Assembly: GCF_002567005.1 (NCBI RefSeq)
Contig: NZ_NUZU01000010.1
Location: 863 to 64,862, forward strand
Source: Bacillus sp. AFS073361
GTDB lineage: Bacteria; Bacillota; Bacilli; Bacillales; Cytobacillaceae
Length of the DNA stretch: 64,000 nucleotides
Direction: 5' to 3'
The notes beneath the pieces were generated by a model that had not been told where the DNA came from, searched no databases, and worked only from the letters and a program-made list of their open reading frames with translations. Each line of letters starts with the position of its first letter. The stretch's first letter is position 1. Positions 1 through 7,994 of the stretch are shown here, one piece after another. The position numbers and the translations under genes are program-made.

Positions 1-21
1 CCGTCCCCCTCCACCATTTAT

Positions 22-95
22 AGGGGTATAGTTTAAAGGTAGAACGAAGGTCTCCAAAACCTTTGGTGTGGGTTCGATTCCTACTACCCCTGCCA
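22..95 (+). tRNA. tRNA-Trp (CCA)
   Basis: Cloverleaf with a 7-bp acceptor stem (AGGGGTA with TACCCCT), anticodon loop CTCCAAA giving anticodon CCA, T-arm GGTTCGATTCC and an encoded 3' GCCA. First gene of a closely spaced seven-tRNA cluster on the plus strand that probably continues from upstream of the window. Confidence 0.97.
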
Positions 96-105
96 ATTAT
101 ACTGT

Positions 106-182
106 GGCGATTGTGGCGAAGTGGTTAACGCATCGGATTGTGGTTCCGACATTCGTGGGTTCGATTCCCATCAGTCGCCCCA
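106..182 (+). tRNA. tRNA-His (GTG)
   Basis: The anticodon loop TTGTGGT gives anticodon GTG. The 5' end has the extra G(-1) opposite C73 that is typical of tRNA-His, followed by a 7-bp acceptor stem and an encoded CCA. It lies 10 bases after tRNA-Trp in the same array. Confidence 0.96.
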
Positions 183-211
183 TTATATTAAAATTCAAAA
201 TTAGTAAACAT

Positions 212-286
212 TGGGCTATAGCCAAGCGGTAAGGCATCGCACTTTGACTGCGACATGCGTTGGTTCAAATCCAGCTAGCCCAGCCA
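212..286 (+). tRNA. tRNA-Gln (TTG)
   Basis: The acceptor stem TGGGCTA pairs with TAGCCCA, the anticodon is TTG, and the 3' end is encoded as GCCA. It follows tRNA-His after 29 bases in the same cluster. Confidence 0.96.
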
Positions 287-290
287 ATTT

Positions 291-365
291 GCGGAAGTAG
301 TTCAGTGGTAGAACACCACCTTGCCAAGGTGGGGGTCGCGGGTTCGAATCCCGTCTTCCGCTCCA
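291..365 (+). tRNA. tRNA-Gly (GCC)
   Basis: The acceptor stem is GCGGAAG with CTTCCGC, the anticodon GCC sits in loop TTGCCAA, and CCA is encoded. Only four bases separate it from tRNA-Gln, so the two are co-transcribed. Confidence 0.97.
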
Positions 366-373
366 ATATTTAT

Positions 374-447
<74 letters not shown>

Positions 448-489
448 TAATATTTGCCAAGTATATATAAGACTAAGTAATTAGTTTTC

Positions 490-575
490 GCCGGGGTGGC
501 GGAACTGGCAGACGCACAGGACTTAAAATCCTGCGGTAGGTGACTACCGTACCGGTTCGATTCCGGTCCTCGGCA
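490..575 (+). tRNA. tRNA-Leu (TAA)
   Basis: Class II tRNA with a long variable arm. The acceptor is GCCGGGG with CCTCGGC and the anticodon is TAA. Unlike the preceding five genes, the 3' CCA is not encoded (discriminator A is followed by TTG) and must be added after transcription. Confidence 0.95.
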
Positions 576-602
576 TTGCTTTATCAAAACATTTTAATAC
601 GC

Positions 603-684
603 GCCGGTGTGGCGGAATTGGCAGACGCGCACGACTCAAAATCGTGTTCCGTTAGGAGTATCGGTTCGACCCCGATCACCGGTA
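603..684 (+). tRNA. tRNA-Leu (CAA)
   Basis: Class II tRNA with a variable arm. The acceptor is GCCGGTG with CACCGGT (one G-T pair) and the anticodon is CAA. CCA is not encoded. Last tRNA of the cluster, just before a terminator. Confidence 0.95.
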
Positions 685-703
685 TCAAATGGTTTTAAAA
701 AAA

Positions 704-735
704 GTTGCTCATATATTTATGGGCAATTTTTTTTT
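704..735 (+). terminator. Terminator of the tRNA cluster
   Basis: An inverted repeat (TTGCTCAT with ATGGGCAA) is followed by nine T residues directly after the last tRNA of the cluster. It is a typical intrinsic terminator. Confidence 0.85.
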
Positions 736-750
736 GACTAAGATTATCGA

Positions 751-958
751 CCCTAATCGTTCCCTTGAATAAAGAAAAATGCAGTCAACGGTAACGAATA
801 ACCCCTAATTGTTCCCTTGATTAAAGAATAAAGCAGTCAACGGTAACGAATAGGCTCTAATCGTTCCCTTAATTAAATAAAAAAGCAATTAACGGTAACG
901 AATAGCCCCTAATGGTTCCCTTAATTAAAGAAAAAGACAGTTCACGGTAACGAATAGA
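751..958. repeat. Four tandem copies of a 52-bp repeat
   Basis: The anchor CTAAT recurs at 753, 805, 857 and 909, an exact 52-base period, and each unit ends in CGGTAACGAATA. Each unit begins CGTTCCC or similar and ends GGTAACG, so it can fold on itself imperfectly. Copies differ by several substitutions, so the array is not very recent. It lies between two tRNA transcription units and holds no gene. From the array to the promoter at 1045 I see nothing else. Confidence 0.9.
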
Positions 959-1044
959 TATGTCCGTATTTTCGATCATTGTGGGGGACGTGAACATCCG
1001 CACCCCCCTTTGTAATCTTTTTCGACAAAATCTGCATTTTTCCC

Positions 1045-1073
1045 TTGACTATAGTAAAAATAGTGTGTAATAT
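1045..1073 (+). promoter_or_regulatory. Sigma-A promoter for tRNA-Gly(TCC)
   Basis: The -35 element TTGACT and the -10 element TAATAT are separated by exactly 17 bases. They lie about 50 bases upstream of the tRNA-Gly gene, the expected place for a stable-RNA promoter. Confidence 0.8.
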
Positions 1074-1120
1074 AATAAGGGTCAGTTGCTGATATAAATG
1101 ATTCATCAACTGTTAAAAAT

Positions 1121-1194
1121 GCGGGTGTAGTTTACTGGTAAAACCTCAGCCTTCCAAGCTGATGTAGTGGGTTCGATTCCCATCACCCGCTCCA
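1121..1194 (+). tRNA. tRNA-Gly (TCC)
   Basis: The acceptor is GCGGGTG with CACCCGC, anticodon TCC sits in loop CTTCCAA, and CCA is encoded. It is a single-gene unit with its own promoter and terminator, separate from the upstream cluster. Confidence 0.97.
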
Positions 1195-1206
1195 TACATA
1201 TTAACT

Positions 1207-1253
1207 AACGCAGTTTATCGTTACATAAGAGAACGATGAATTGCGTTTTTTTT
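1207..1253 (+). terminator. Terminator of tRNA-Gly(TCC)
   Basis: A long stem (AACGCA...ATCGTT with AACGAT...TGCGTT) is followed by a run of eight or nine T residues, immediately after the tRNA. It may also serve the convergent gene on the minus strand. Confidence 0.85.
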
Positions 1254-1273
1254 ATATAAAGAAAAAAGATGCC

Positions 1274-1945
1274 CTATGGACACCCGACTAATTGGAAGGT
1301 TGCTTCTCCTCCATGTATTTGAGTAAACATGTTCATCAATGACTCTGTTAGTCTCCTCGATTTTTCAACATTGGTTGACGGCTGCAAATAGATTATCTGC
1401 AGGGCATTTTTGGTCGCTAACGTTACTGGTGCTCTATCAGAATCGACGAAGGGACTTCCAAAGGGCCCCAGATTATCTGATGATACAATCAGGCGATGCA
1501 AAGAGTTTTTTCGTCCATTCAACCCAGTATACTCTTCTCCCTCCGTTCCCAATCGAATGTTCACGGGTCCATTTAAATTATCCTGATCGTAAATTCCAAT
1601 AGGTACTTGATATTGTAAGGAGAAAAAATTATTTATATCAATTGCACTTTGAATAGATGAAAGATAATTTTGTTTTTGAACTCTTCTGTATAACGCTTCG
1701 ACTGAGGGACGATATCGATTCGGGTCTTTCCCATACTTTTTAAAAACCGAACGCCATTCCTGAATACCAGAGAGTTCGCTAACATTTTTATTCTCTAAAT
1801 CAAAAAAAATAGACTCTTGGAAGAGCTGAAGCCGTCCTCTAATCATTTGCGGCGACTCACCGACATTGATATTTTTATATTCAATTACCCCCACTTTAAA
1901 ACTAGGTATTAGCTGGGTTACTTCCTCAGATAGATTAATTTCCAA
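1274..1945 (-). CDS. B3/B4 tRNA-binding domain protein
   Basis: A 223-residue protein resembling the stand-alone B3/B4 domain family (the domain found in the beta chain of phenylalanyl-tRNA synthetase). These proteins are thought to bind or edit aminoacyl-tRNAs, but the exact substrate is not known. The sequence shows family-like stretches such as RYRPSVEAL near residue 84 and PVNIRLGTEGE later on. The start chosen is TTG at 1945, eight bases after GGAGG on the minus strand; an upstream TTG at 1960 would overlap the ribosome binding site. It is transcribed toward the tRNA terminator and diverges from queG. Family call is good, function uncertain. Confidence 0.8.
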   Translation of the reverse strand: MEINLSEEVTQLIPSFKVGVIEYKNINVGESPQMIRGRLQLFQESIFFDLENKNVSELSGIQEWRSVFKKYGKDPNRYRPSVEALYRRVQKQNYLSSIQSAIDINNFFSLQYQVPIGIYDQDNLNGPVNIRLGTEGEEYTGLNGRKNSLHRLIVSSDNLGPFGSPFVDSDRAPVTLATKNALQIIYLQPSTNVEKSRRLTESLMNMFTQIHGGEATFQLVGCP

Positions 1946-2055
1946 CCATTCCACCTCCAAAAATCATTGGAAATAGTTTATCATAAAATGATGCGCAACT
2001 AATAATTTAACTATCCAAAATTTTTATAAATCATTTCAAAGGAAGGAGGGGCCAA

Positions 2056-3186
2056 ATGAAAGTCAAGGACTTAAAAGAAGAACTGATTGCCTATAGTAAA
2101 GAAATAGGTATCGATAAAATTGGTTTCACAACAGCGGACATGTTTTCTGAATTAAAAAATCGCCTAATAAGGCAGCAGTTACTTAACTACCAATCAGGAT
2201 TTGAAGAACCAGATATAGAGAAACGAGTGAATCCTTCACTATTACTAGAGGAACCTCGTTCGATCATTTCTATTGCGATTGCTTATCCTTCCAAGATGAA
2301 TCACCGTGTCGAAAGTAAGAAGGGTGAACGGAGAGGGATTTTCAGCAGGGCCTCATGGGGGCTTGATTATCATCATGTGCTTAATGATCGTCTTAAAAAG
2401 TTAGAGGATTTTATTATCACAAAGGTACCTGATGCGAGGTTAAAATCGATGGTTGATACTGGAGAGCTCTCAGATCGAGCCGTAGCTGAACGTGCTGGAA
2501 TTGGCTGGAGTGGGAAAAACTGCGCCATTATTACACCGGAGTTTGGGTCGTATGTGTATTTAGGGGAAATGATCACAAGTATACCTTTTGAACCTGATAC
2601 TCCAATAGAAGATCAATGCGGGTCCTGTACAAAGTGCTTGGACGCTTGTCCCACAGGGGCGCTGGTCCAAGGTGGACAGATTAATGCACAGCGCTGTATT
2701 TCCTTTTTAACACAAACAAAAACGTTTATTCCAGATGAGTATAGAGATAAAATTGGTAATCGCATCTATGGTTGTGATTCATGCCAGACTGCATGTCCTG
2801 TTAACAAAGGGAAGAACTATCATTTTCATGAGGAACTAGAACCACTTCCTGAAATTGCGAAACCTTTATTAAAGCCGATTCTAAAATTAAGTAATCGAGA
2901 GTTTAAAGCCAAATTCGGAAATGTTTCTGGTGCTTGGAGAGGGAAAAAGCCAATTCAACGGAATGCCATTATTGCCCTGGCACATTTTAAAGATGAATCA
3001 GCTATTCCAGATTTAGTAGACATTCTAGAGAAAGAGGGTAATCCCGTTTCAAGAGGAACAGCTGCTTGGGCCCTTGGGAAAATTGGCGGTGAGACAGCAT
3101 TATCTGCATTAAAAAAGGCACAAGAACAAGAAACAAATCTTGAAGTACAAACAGAAATTGAAAAAGGACTACATTTTTATAGGTAA
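2056..3186 (+). CDS. queG: Epoxyqueuosine reductase QueG
   Basis: Catalyses the last step of queuosine synthesis in tRNA, the cobalamin-dependent reduction of epoxyqueuosine to queuosine. The 376-residue length fits the family. Two ferredoxin-type iron-sulfur motifs are visible: CGSCTKCLDACP at about residues 188-199 and CDSCQTACP at about 240-248. The C-terminal part (about 300-376) looks like HEAT repeats. The ATG follows AAGGAAGGAGGGG. In B. subtilis the orthologue is yhbA, next to yhbB and the trmL orthologue, the same order as here. It ends at a strong terminator, so it is probably monocistronic. Confidence 0.95.
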   Translation: MKVKDLKEELIAYSKEIGIDKIGFTTADMFSELKNRLIRQQLLNYQSGFEEPDIEKRVNPSLLLEEPRSIISIAIAYPSKMNHRVESKKGERRGIFSRASWGLDYHHVLNDRLKKLEDFIITKVPDARLKSMVDTGELSDRAVAERAGIGWSGKNCAIITPEFGSYVYLGEMITSIPFEPDTPIEDQCGSCTKCLDACPTGALVQGGQINAQRCISFLTQTKTFIPDEYRDKIGNRIYGCDSCQTACPVNKGKNYHFHEELEPLPEIAKPLLKPILKLSNREFKAKFGNVSGAWRGKKPIQRNAIIALAHFKDESAIPDLVDILEKEGNPVSRGTAAWALGKIGGETALSALKKAQEQETNLEVQTEIEKGLHFYR

Positions 3187-3221
3187 AAATGAGTGAACTA
3201 AAATGGTTCGCTCATTTTTTT
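3185..3221 (+). terminator. Terminator after queG
   Basis: A 12-bp stem (AAATGAGTGAAC with GTTCGCTCATTT) with a short loop and a T run, starting at the queG stop codon. Confidence 0.9.
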
Positions 3222-3270
3222 GATTAAATTCTACTGACTATCATATGTATGAATGAAAGGGGTGAAGAAT

Positions 3271-4146
3271 ATGCTTCATTTGATACAAGAGTTATTTGAA
3301 AAAAGAGCAAATCAATTTGTTAGCGATAAAGGAACTACTCCTAAAGTATTTTTTCCAAAGGCTGATATGAAGCAAAGCACCTTTGCAAAAAGATCCGCTG
3401 AAATTGTAAAAGTAAAAACTTCCGGTAAAATAATTGAAATAGATAAGGAAGATGAATTTCAAACAGTAAAATATCAAGCCCATTATCAATATTTAATCAA
3501 GCAAAATGAATTACTGTATATGGAAGAAGAAGTGGAAGAAAGATTAGCTAAGTTTTATAAAAATGCTTTAGTGATGGACGAGGAAATCAGCCCTTATGGA
3601 GCGCAAGAAACCTATCAGTTTCCAACAGAATTGGATGTAAAGGATCAGGATGAACGATTAAGCTATCAGTATAACAGATTAAAGGCTGTCCAATATGCAG
3701 AAAGGTGGTGGAATAGCTACAATCCTGCATATAAAAAATTTGAGAATGATTGCACCAATTTTATATCACAATGCCTTCATAGTGGCGGAGCACCTATGAG
3801 AGGCTATCCTAATCGGGCAGCAGGCTGGTGGCTCCAAAAGAGCAATTATAGCTATAGTTGGGCAGTGGCACACTCTCTAAAGGGATACTTCGCAAATTCG
3901 AAAATAGGTTTACGGGCAAGGGAAGTGAACAGTCCGGATCAATTATTATTGGGCGACATAATTTGTTACGATTTTGAAGGGGATGGACGGTTTAATCATA
4001 ATACGATTGTGACTGGTAAGGACGCAAATGGTATGCCGTTAGTTAATGCCCATACGTATAATAGTCGGATGAGGTATTGGGCATATGAAGATTCATCTGC
4101 CTATACCCCGAATATAAAGTATAGATTTTTTTCAATAATCGATTAA
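3271..4146 (+). CDS. yhbB: YhbB-like amidase-domain protein
   Basis: A 291-residue protein with a C-terminal putative amidase domain (Amidase_6-like). The conserved stretch NDCTNFISQCLHSGG carries the likely catalytic cysteine, and later motifs include GDIICYDFEGDGRFNH and NAHTYNSRMRYW, with the histidines expected in such papain-like folds. The N-terminal 130 residues are charged and lysine-rich without a clear signal peptide. The start at 3271 is preferred over 3253 because AAAGGGGTGA lies between them at the right spacing. The substrate is unknown; cell-wall peptide bonds are the usual guess. It lies between queG and trmL, as in B. subtilis. Confidence 0.85.
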   Translation: MLHLIQELFEKRANQFVSDKGTTPKVFFPKADMKQSTFAKRSAEIVKVKTSGKIIEIDKEDEFQTVKYQAHYQYLIKQNELLYMEEEVEERLAKFYKNALVMDEEISPYGAQETYQFPTELDVKDQDERLSYQYNRLKAVQYAERWWNSYNPAYKKFENDCTNFISQCLHSGGAPMRGYPNRAAGWWLQKSNYSYSWAVAHSLKGYFANSKIGLRAREVNSPDQLLLGDIICYDFEGDGRFNHNTIVTGKDANGMPLVNAHTYNSRMRYWAYEDSSAYTPNIKYRFFSIID

Positions 4147-4159
4147 GGATGCTTAATTA

Positions 4160-4187
4160 TTGAAAGGGTCTATGATAATGGTATAAT
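4160..4187 (+). promoter_or_regulatory. Sigma-A promoter upstream of trmL
   Basis: TTGAAA and a perfect TATAAT are separated by 16 bases, in the short gap between yhbB and trmL and about 30 bases before the trmL start codon. Confidence 0.75.
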
Positions 4188-4219
4188 TGCATGTAGAGTT
4201 TTTACATGAGGTGATTTCC

Positions 4220-4693
4220 ATGTCAATTAATGTTGTTTTATTTCAACCGCAGATCCCTTCCAATACAGGAAATATTGCAAGAACTTGTGCAGGGACAGAT
4301 ACAAATTTACATCTTATCCGTCCGTTAGGCTTTTCTACGGATGACAAAATGTTAAAAAGAGCAGGACTCGATTATTGGGAACACGTTAATATCTTCTACT
4401 ATGATTCTCTTGATGATTTTTATGAGAAGAATGCAGGCGGTGAATTTTTTTATATTACAAAATTTGGGCAGAAGGCTTTTAGCAGTTTTGATTACAGTCA
4501 TTCAGGCAAAGATTATTATTTTATCTTTGGGCGTGAAACAACAGGACTACCGAAAGATGTCATTGAAAATAATAAAGAAGTCAGCTTGCGGATTCCAATG
4601 AATGAAAATATTCGTTCTCTAAACCTGTCCAATACAGCCGCCATTCTTATCTATGAAGCGCTAAGACAGCAAAACTATGCGCATCTACAATAA
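4220..4693 (+). CDS. trmL: tRNA (cytidine(34)-2'-O)-methyltransferase
   Basis: A 157-residue SPOUT-class methyltransferase that 2'-O-methylates the wobble base of tRNA-Leu isoacceptors. It begins VVLFQPQIPSNTGNIARTC, the SPOUT motif 1. Motif 2 (FIFGRETTGLP) and motif 3 (IPMNENIRSLNLSNTAAI) are intact and form the knotted SAM site. The ATG at 4220 follows GAGGTGAT; an upstream in-frame ATG lacks a ribosome binding site. The B. subtilis orthologue is called cspR. It is notable that the nearby tRNA-Leu(TAA) and tRNA-Leu(CAA) are the known type of substrate. Confidence 0.96.
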   Translation: MSINVVLFQPQIPSNTGNIARTCAGTDTNLHLIRPLGFSTDDKMLKRAGLDYWEHVNIFYYDSLDDFYEKNAGGEFFYITKFGQKAFSSFDYSHSGKDYYFIFGRETTGLPKDVIENNKEVSLRIPMNENIRSLNLSNTAAILIYEALRQQNYAHLQ

Positions 4694-4695
4694 TC

Positions 4696-4722
4696 CGAGG
4701 GGGCCTAAAGGGCCTCCTTTTA
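4696..4722 (+). terminator. Terminator after trmL
   Basis: A GC-rich hairpin (GGGGGCC with GGGCCTCC) followed by TTTTAT, right after the trmL stop. Confidence 0.75.
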
Positions 4723-4744
4723 TGTAATGGAAAGGAAGATTGTT

Positions 4745-5494
4745 ATGAATGAAGTAATCCAAACAATATTAAACCACCGCTCTATTCGCCAATTTGAGGA
4801 CAAGCAACTAACAGACGAACAAATTAAAACAATTGTTACTTGTGCTCAATCTGCATCCACGTCCAGCTTTATTCAGGCTTACTCAATAATAGGTGTGAAA
4901 GACAAAGAAATAAAGAAAAAATTAGCAGAGATTGCAGGTAATCAGGAATATGTTGAAAAAAATGGCCACTTTTTTGTCTTTTGTGCGGATTTATACCGCC
5001 ATACCATTATTGGAGAGAATGAACAGGTAAATGTAGCCCCTTCGCTTGAAAGCACGGAAAAGTTTATGGTAGCCCTCATCGATGCATCTTTAGCCGCACA
5101 AAATGCAGTGATTGCCGCAGAATCGATGGGGTTAGGAATTTGTTACATAGGTGGAATTCGAAATAATTTAGATGAGGTAGCAAAGATTTTAAAAACACCA
5201 GAGCGGGTTATTCCTTTGTTTGGCCTAGCAGTGGGGTTTCCGACTAAACTAAATGAAAAAAAACCGAGGTTGTCATTTGAACATGTTTATCATGAAGACG
5301 AATATGAACAAGATGCAGAGGCATATATTAGCCAGCTGCAGAATTATGATAACTTAATTTCTAATTACTATGAAGAGCGGACAGGCGGGAAAAGAAAAGA
5401 CCGTTGGACAGAACAAATGGCAAGGATGCTTGATAGGAAGAGTAGAATGTATATGAAGGAATTTATTCAAAAAAATAAACTGGATCTTCATTAA
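4745..5494 (+). CDS. nfrA: NADPH-dependent FMN oxidoreductase / nitroreductase
   Basis: A 249-residue flavin reductase of the nitroreductase superfamily, the same length as B. subtilis NfrA. It binds FMN and uses NADPH to reduce flavins and nitro compounds. The N-terminal HRSIRQF is the FMN phosphate-binding motif; QSASTSSFIQAYSIIGV, MGLGICYIGGIRN and FGLAVGFPT are family signatures. The start at 4745 follows GGAAAGGAAG and gives the family length; the upstream ATG at 4727 precedes the ribosome binding site. It is followed directly by a palindromic terminator. Confidence 0.93.
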   Translation: MNEVIQTILNHRSIRQFEDKQLTDEQIKTIVTCAQSASTSSFIQAYSIIGVKDKEIKKKLAEIAGNQEYVEKNGHFFVFCADLYRHTIIGENEQVNVAPSLESTEKFMVALIDASLAAQNAVIAAESMGLGICYIGGIRNNLDEVAKILKTPERVIPLFGLAVGFPTKLNEKKPRLSFEHVYHEDEYEQDAEAYISQLQNYDNLISNYYEERTGGKRKDRWTEQMARMLDRKSRMYMKEFIQKNKLDLH

Positions 5495-5495
5495 A

Positions 5496-5521
5496 AAAAG
5501 CTGCCAATTGGCAGCTTTTAT
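5496..5521. terminator. Bidirectional terminator after nfrA
   Basis: A perfect palindrome AAAAGCTGCCAATTGGCAGC plus TTTT. It is flanked by A residues on the left and T residues on the right, so it can stop nfrA and also the small minus-strand gene that ends inside it. Confidence 0.9.
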
Positions 5522-5610
5522 TTGGTTGAACCTGGTTTGTCATTATAACCTGATGTGAAGATTGCCGCTAAAAATGCGACCATTACTAAACAAACGATGA
5601 AAGTGTTCAT
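5518..5610 (-). CDS. Small membrane peptide, 30 residues
   Basis: Begins MNTFIVCLVMVAFLAA and ends GYNDKPGSTK, so a single hydrophobic helix (residues 3-19) is followed by a short polar tail. The ATG is preceded by AAGGAGG at ideal spacing on the minus strand, which is the main reason to call it real. The stop lies in the shared terminator with nfrA. A weak sigma-A-like -10 (TATAAT on the minus strand at 5666-5671) lies upstream. Function unknown; such one-helix peptides are common in Bacillus intergenic regions. Confidence 0.7.
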   Translation of the reverse strand: MNTFIVCLVMVAFLAAIFTSGYNDKPGSTK

Positions 5611-5732
5611 ATTATGTAATCCTCCTTCGTCATACATTTTTCTATCTTGTCTCACATATAGTTTTATTATAGCCTATCTTATAAAAATGAAAAGAGGAAG
5701 ATTCTTTTTATTGTTACAAAAAAGATAGACGC

Positions 5733-5798
5733 TAACCACAATGGTTACGCATGTTCAAAAGCTTATCAGCATAGAGTATATTAATCGTCTCTGATAAA
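5733..5798 (+). promoter_or_regulatory. Inverted repeats upstream of prkA
   Basis: Two inverted repeats precede prkA: TAACCA-N3-TGGTTA at 5733-5747 and TTATCAG...CTGATAA at about 5763-5796. They may be operator sites or a leader hairpin. I could not assign a convincing promoter. Confidence 0.35.
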
Positions 5799-5816
5799 CC
5801 TACGGGGGAGGGCCTT

Positions 5817-7712
5817 ATGGATATTCTAAAAAAAATCGAGATGTATCGTGAGGAAGAAGAAAAGTTACGTTGGGAAGGGTCATTCGCAGATTATTTGCAA
5901 TTGTTGAGAGAGAAGCCATGGGTTGCACAGTCGGCACATTCACGAGTTTATAATATGCTTAAGGATGCAGGAATTACTGAAGAAAAAGGGACGAAGAAGT
6001 ACGAATTCTTTAGTAATCAATTATTTGGGTTAGAGGAGTCACTTGAGAGGCTTGTTGAAGAGTACTTCCATCCAGCAGCCAAAAGACTAGATGTAAGAAA
6101 ACGTATTTTATTATTAATGGGTCCTGTAAGCGGCGGGAAATCCACGCTTGTTACCATGCTAAAACGTGGACTTGAAGCATACTCCCTCACGGATCGAGGC
6201 TCTGTTTTTGCGATTAAAGGATGCCCGATGCATGAGGACCCACTTCATTTAATTCCACATCATTTGCGGAAGGATTTTTTTGATGAGTATGGCATCCGCA
6301 TTGAAGGTAACCTTTCACCTCTGAACATGATGCGTCTTGAACAGGAATATGGTGGAAGGATCGAAGATGTATTGGTTGAAAGAATCTTCTTCTCTGAAGA
6401 TAAGCGAACAGGGATCGGTACATTCAGCCCATCCGATCCGAAATCACAGGATATTGCCGACTTAACAGGTAGTATTGATTTTTCAACGATTGCGGAGTAT
6501 GGTTCTGAATCAGATCCTCGTGCCTATCGATTTGATGGTGAACTTAATAAGGCTAACCGAGGAATGATGGAGTTCCAGGAGATGTTAAAGTGTGATGAAA
6601 AATTCTTGTGGCACTTACTGTCGCTCACCCAGGAGGGGAATTTTAAAGCAGGACGCTTTGCCCTCATTAGTGCTGATGAGTTGATCGTTGCTCATACGAA
6701 TGAAACGGAATACCGATCCTTTATCTCCAATAAGAAGAATGAAGCATTACATTCAAGGATTATTGTTATGCCGATACCTTATAACTTAAAGGTGTCCCAA
6801 GAAGAAAGAATTTATGAAAAAATGATCAATGAAAGTGATGTTTCTGATGTTCACATTGCACCGCATACATTAAAAGTAGCTGCAATGTTTACTATTCTTA
6901 CTCGTTTAAAGGAACCGAAAAAAGGCGATATTGATTTACTTAAGAAAATGCGCCTATATGATGGGGAAAGTGTAGAAGGCTTTAATACTGCCGATGTGGA
7001 TGAATTGAAGAAGGAATATCCTGATGAAGGTATGAGTGGTATCGACCCTCGTTACGTAATTAACAGAATTTCATCGACAATCATACGTAAGGAAATACCA
7101 TCAATTAACGCACTTGATGTATTAAGATCATTAAAAGATGGACTCGACCAGCATCCGTCCATCACCGCAGAGTTACGGGAACGTTATATGAATTATATTT
7201 CATTAGCCCGGAAAGAGTATGATAATATTGCCAAGAAAGAAGTCCAAAAGGCATTTGTATATTCGTATGAAGAATCAGCAAAAACCTTAATGGACAATTA
7301 TCTTGATAATGTGGAAGCCTATTGCAATAAATCGAAACTGCGTGATCCGCTCACTGGCGAGGAGATCAATCCAGATGAGAAGTTGATGCGCTCCATTGAA
7401 GAACAAATTGGGATTTCTGAAAATGCGAAAAAGGCCTTTAGGGAGGAAGTCCTCATTAGGATTTCAGCCTTTGCTAGAAAAGGGAAACGATTCGATTATA
7501 ATTCCCATGATCGTCTCCGTGAAGCCATTCAAAAGAAATTATTTGCTGATCTAAAAGACGTTGTGAAAATTACCACTTCATCCAAAACACCTGATGAACA
7601 GCAGTTAAAGAAAATCAATAATGTAGTTGCAAGATTAGTGGATGAACATGGCTATAATTCACAATCAGCGAATGAATTACTTCGTTATGTAGGAAGTCTA
7701 TTAAATAGATAA
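5817..7712 (+). CDS. prkA: PrkA serine protein kinase / AAA+ ATPase
   Basis: 631 residues, the same length as B. subtilis PrkA. The N-terminal half is an AAA+ domain with Walker A GPVSGGKST (about residues 102-110); the C-terminal half is the PrkA-specific domain. It is described as a serine kinase and later as an ATP-dependent protease linked to sporulation and stationary phase. The ATG follows GGGGGAGGG. It forms the conserved pair with yhbH downstream, 280 bases away and behind a terminator, so the two have separate transcription. Confidence 0.96.
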   Translation: MDILKKIEMYREEEEKLRWEGSFADYLQLLREKPWVAQSAHSRVYNMLKDAGITEEKGTKKYEFFSNQLFGLEESLERLVEEYFHPAAKRLDVRKRILLLMGPVSGGKSTLVTMLKRGLEAYSLTDRGSVFAIKGCPMHEDPLHLIPHHLRKDFFDEYGIRIEGNLSPLNMMRLEQEYGGRIEDVLVERIFFSEDKRTGIGTFSPSDPKSQDIADLTGSIDFSTIAEYGSESDPRAYRFDGELNKANRGMMEFQEMLKCDEKFLWHLLSLTQEGNFKAGRFALISADELIVAHTNETEYRSFISNKKNEALHSRIIVMPIPYNLKVSQEERIYEKMINESDVSDVHIAPHTLKVAAMFTILTRLKEPKKGDIDLLKKMRLYDGESVEGFNTADVDELKKEYPDEGMSGIDPRYVINRISSTIIRKEIPSINALDVLRSLKDGLDQHPSITAELRERYMNYISLARKEYDNIAKKEVQKAFVYSYEESAKTLMDNYLDNVEAYCNKSKLRDPLTGEEINPDEKLMRSIEEQIGISENAKKAFREEVLIRISAFARKGKRFDYNSHDRLREAIQKKLFADLKDVVKITTSSKTPDEQQLKKINNVVARLVDEHGYNSQSANELLRYVGSLLNR

Positions 7713-7728
7713 TAGGTTGGGGTTAAAA

Positions 7729-7770
7729 TAGTAGGGACTGGCAGAAGGAAATCTGTCAGTCTATTTTTTT
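7729..7770 (+). terminator. Terminator after prkA
   Basis: A long stem (TAGGGACTGGCAGA with TCTGTCAGTCTA) with a short loop and seven T residues. Confidence 0.9.
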
Positions 7771-7994
7771 CCTTACTCAAATTCACGATAACATCTGTAA
7801 TGCTCTCACTGTAACACTTTGTCCAAATTCATAGGCGAAAGCACAATTGTCAAAATAATTTGTAAATTATTCTTTATTTCTGCATAGGATAAAGTAATCC
7901 ATATTTATCTTATTTTTTCACTCTCGTTATCATATGTATTGGATGAAAATGTGTGCATTTTGGAACCTATTAAATTAATAAGGAGGGGTTTACA

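Noticed and set aside
751..958. CRISPR-like array
   Set aside because: The 52-base units are contiguous with no unique spacers and no cas genes are near.
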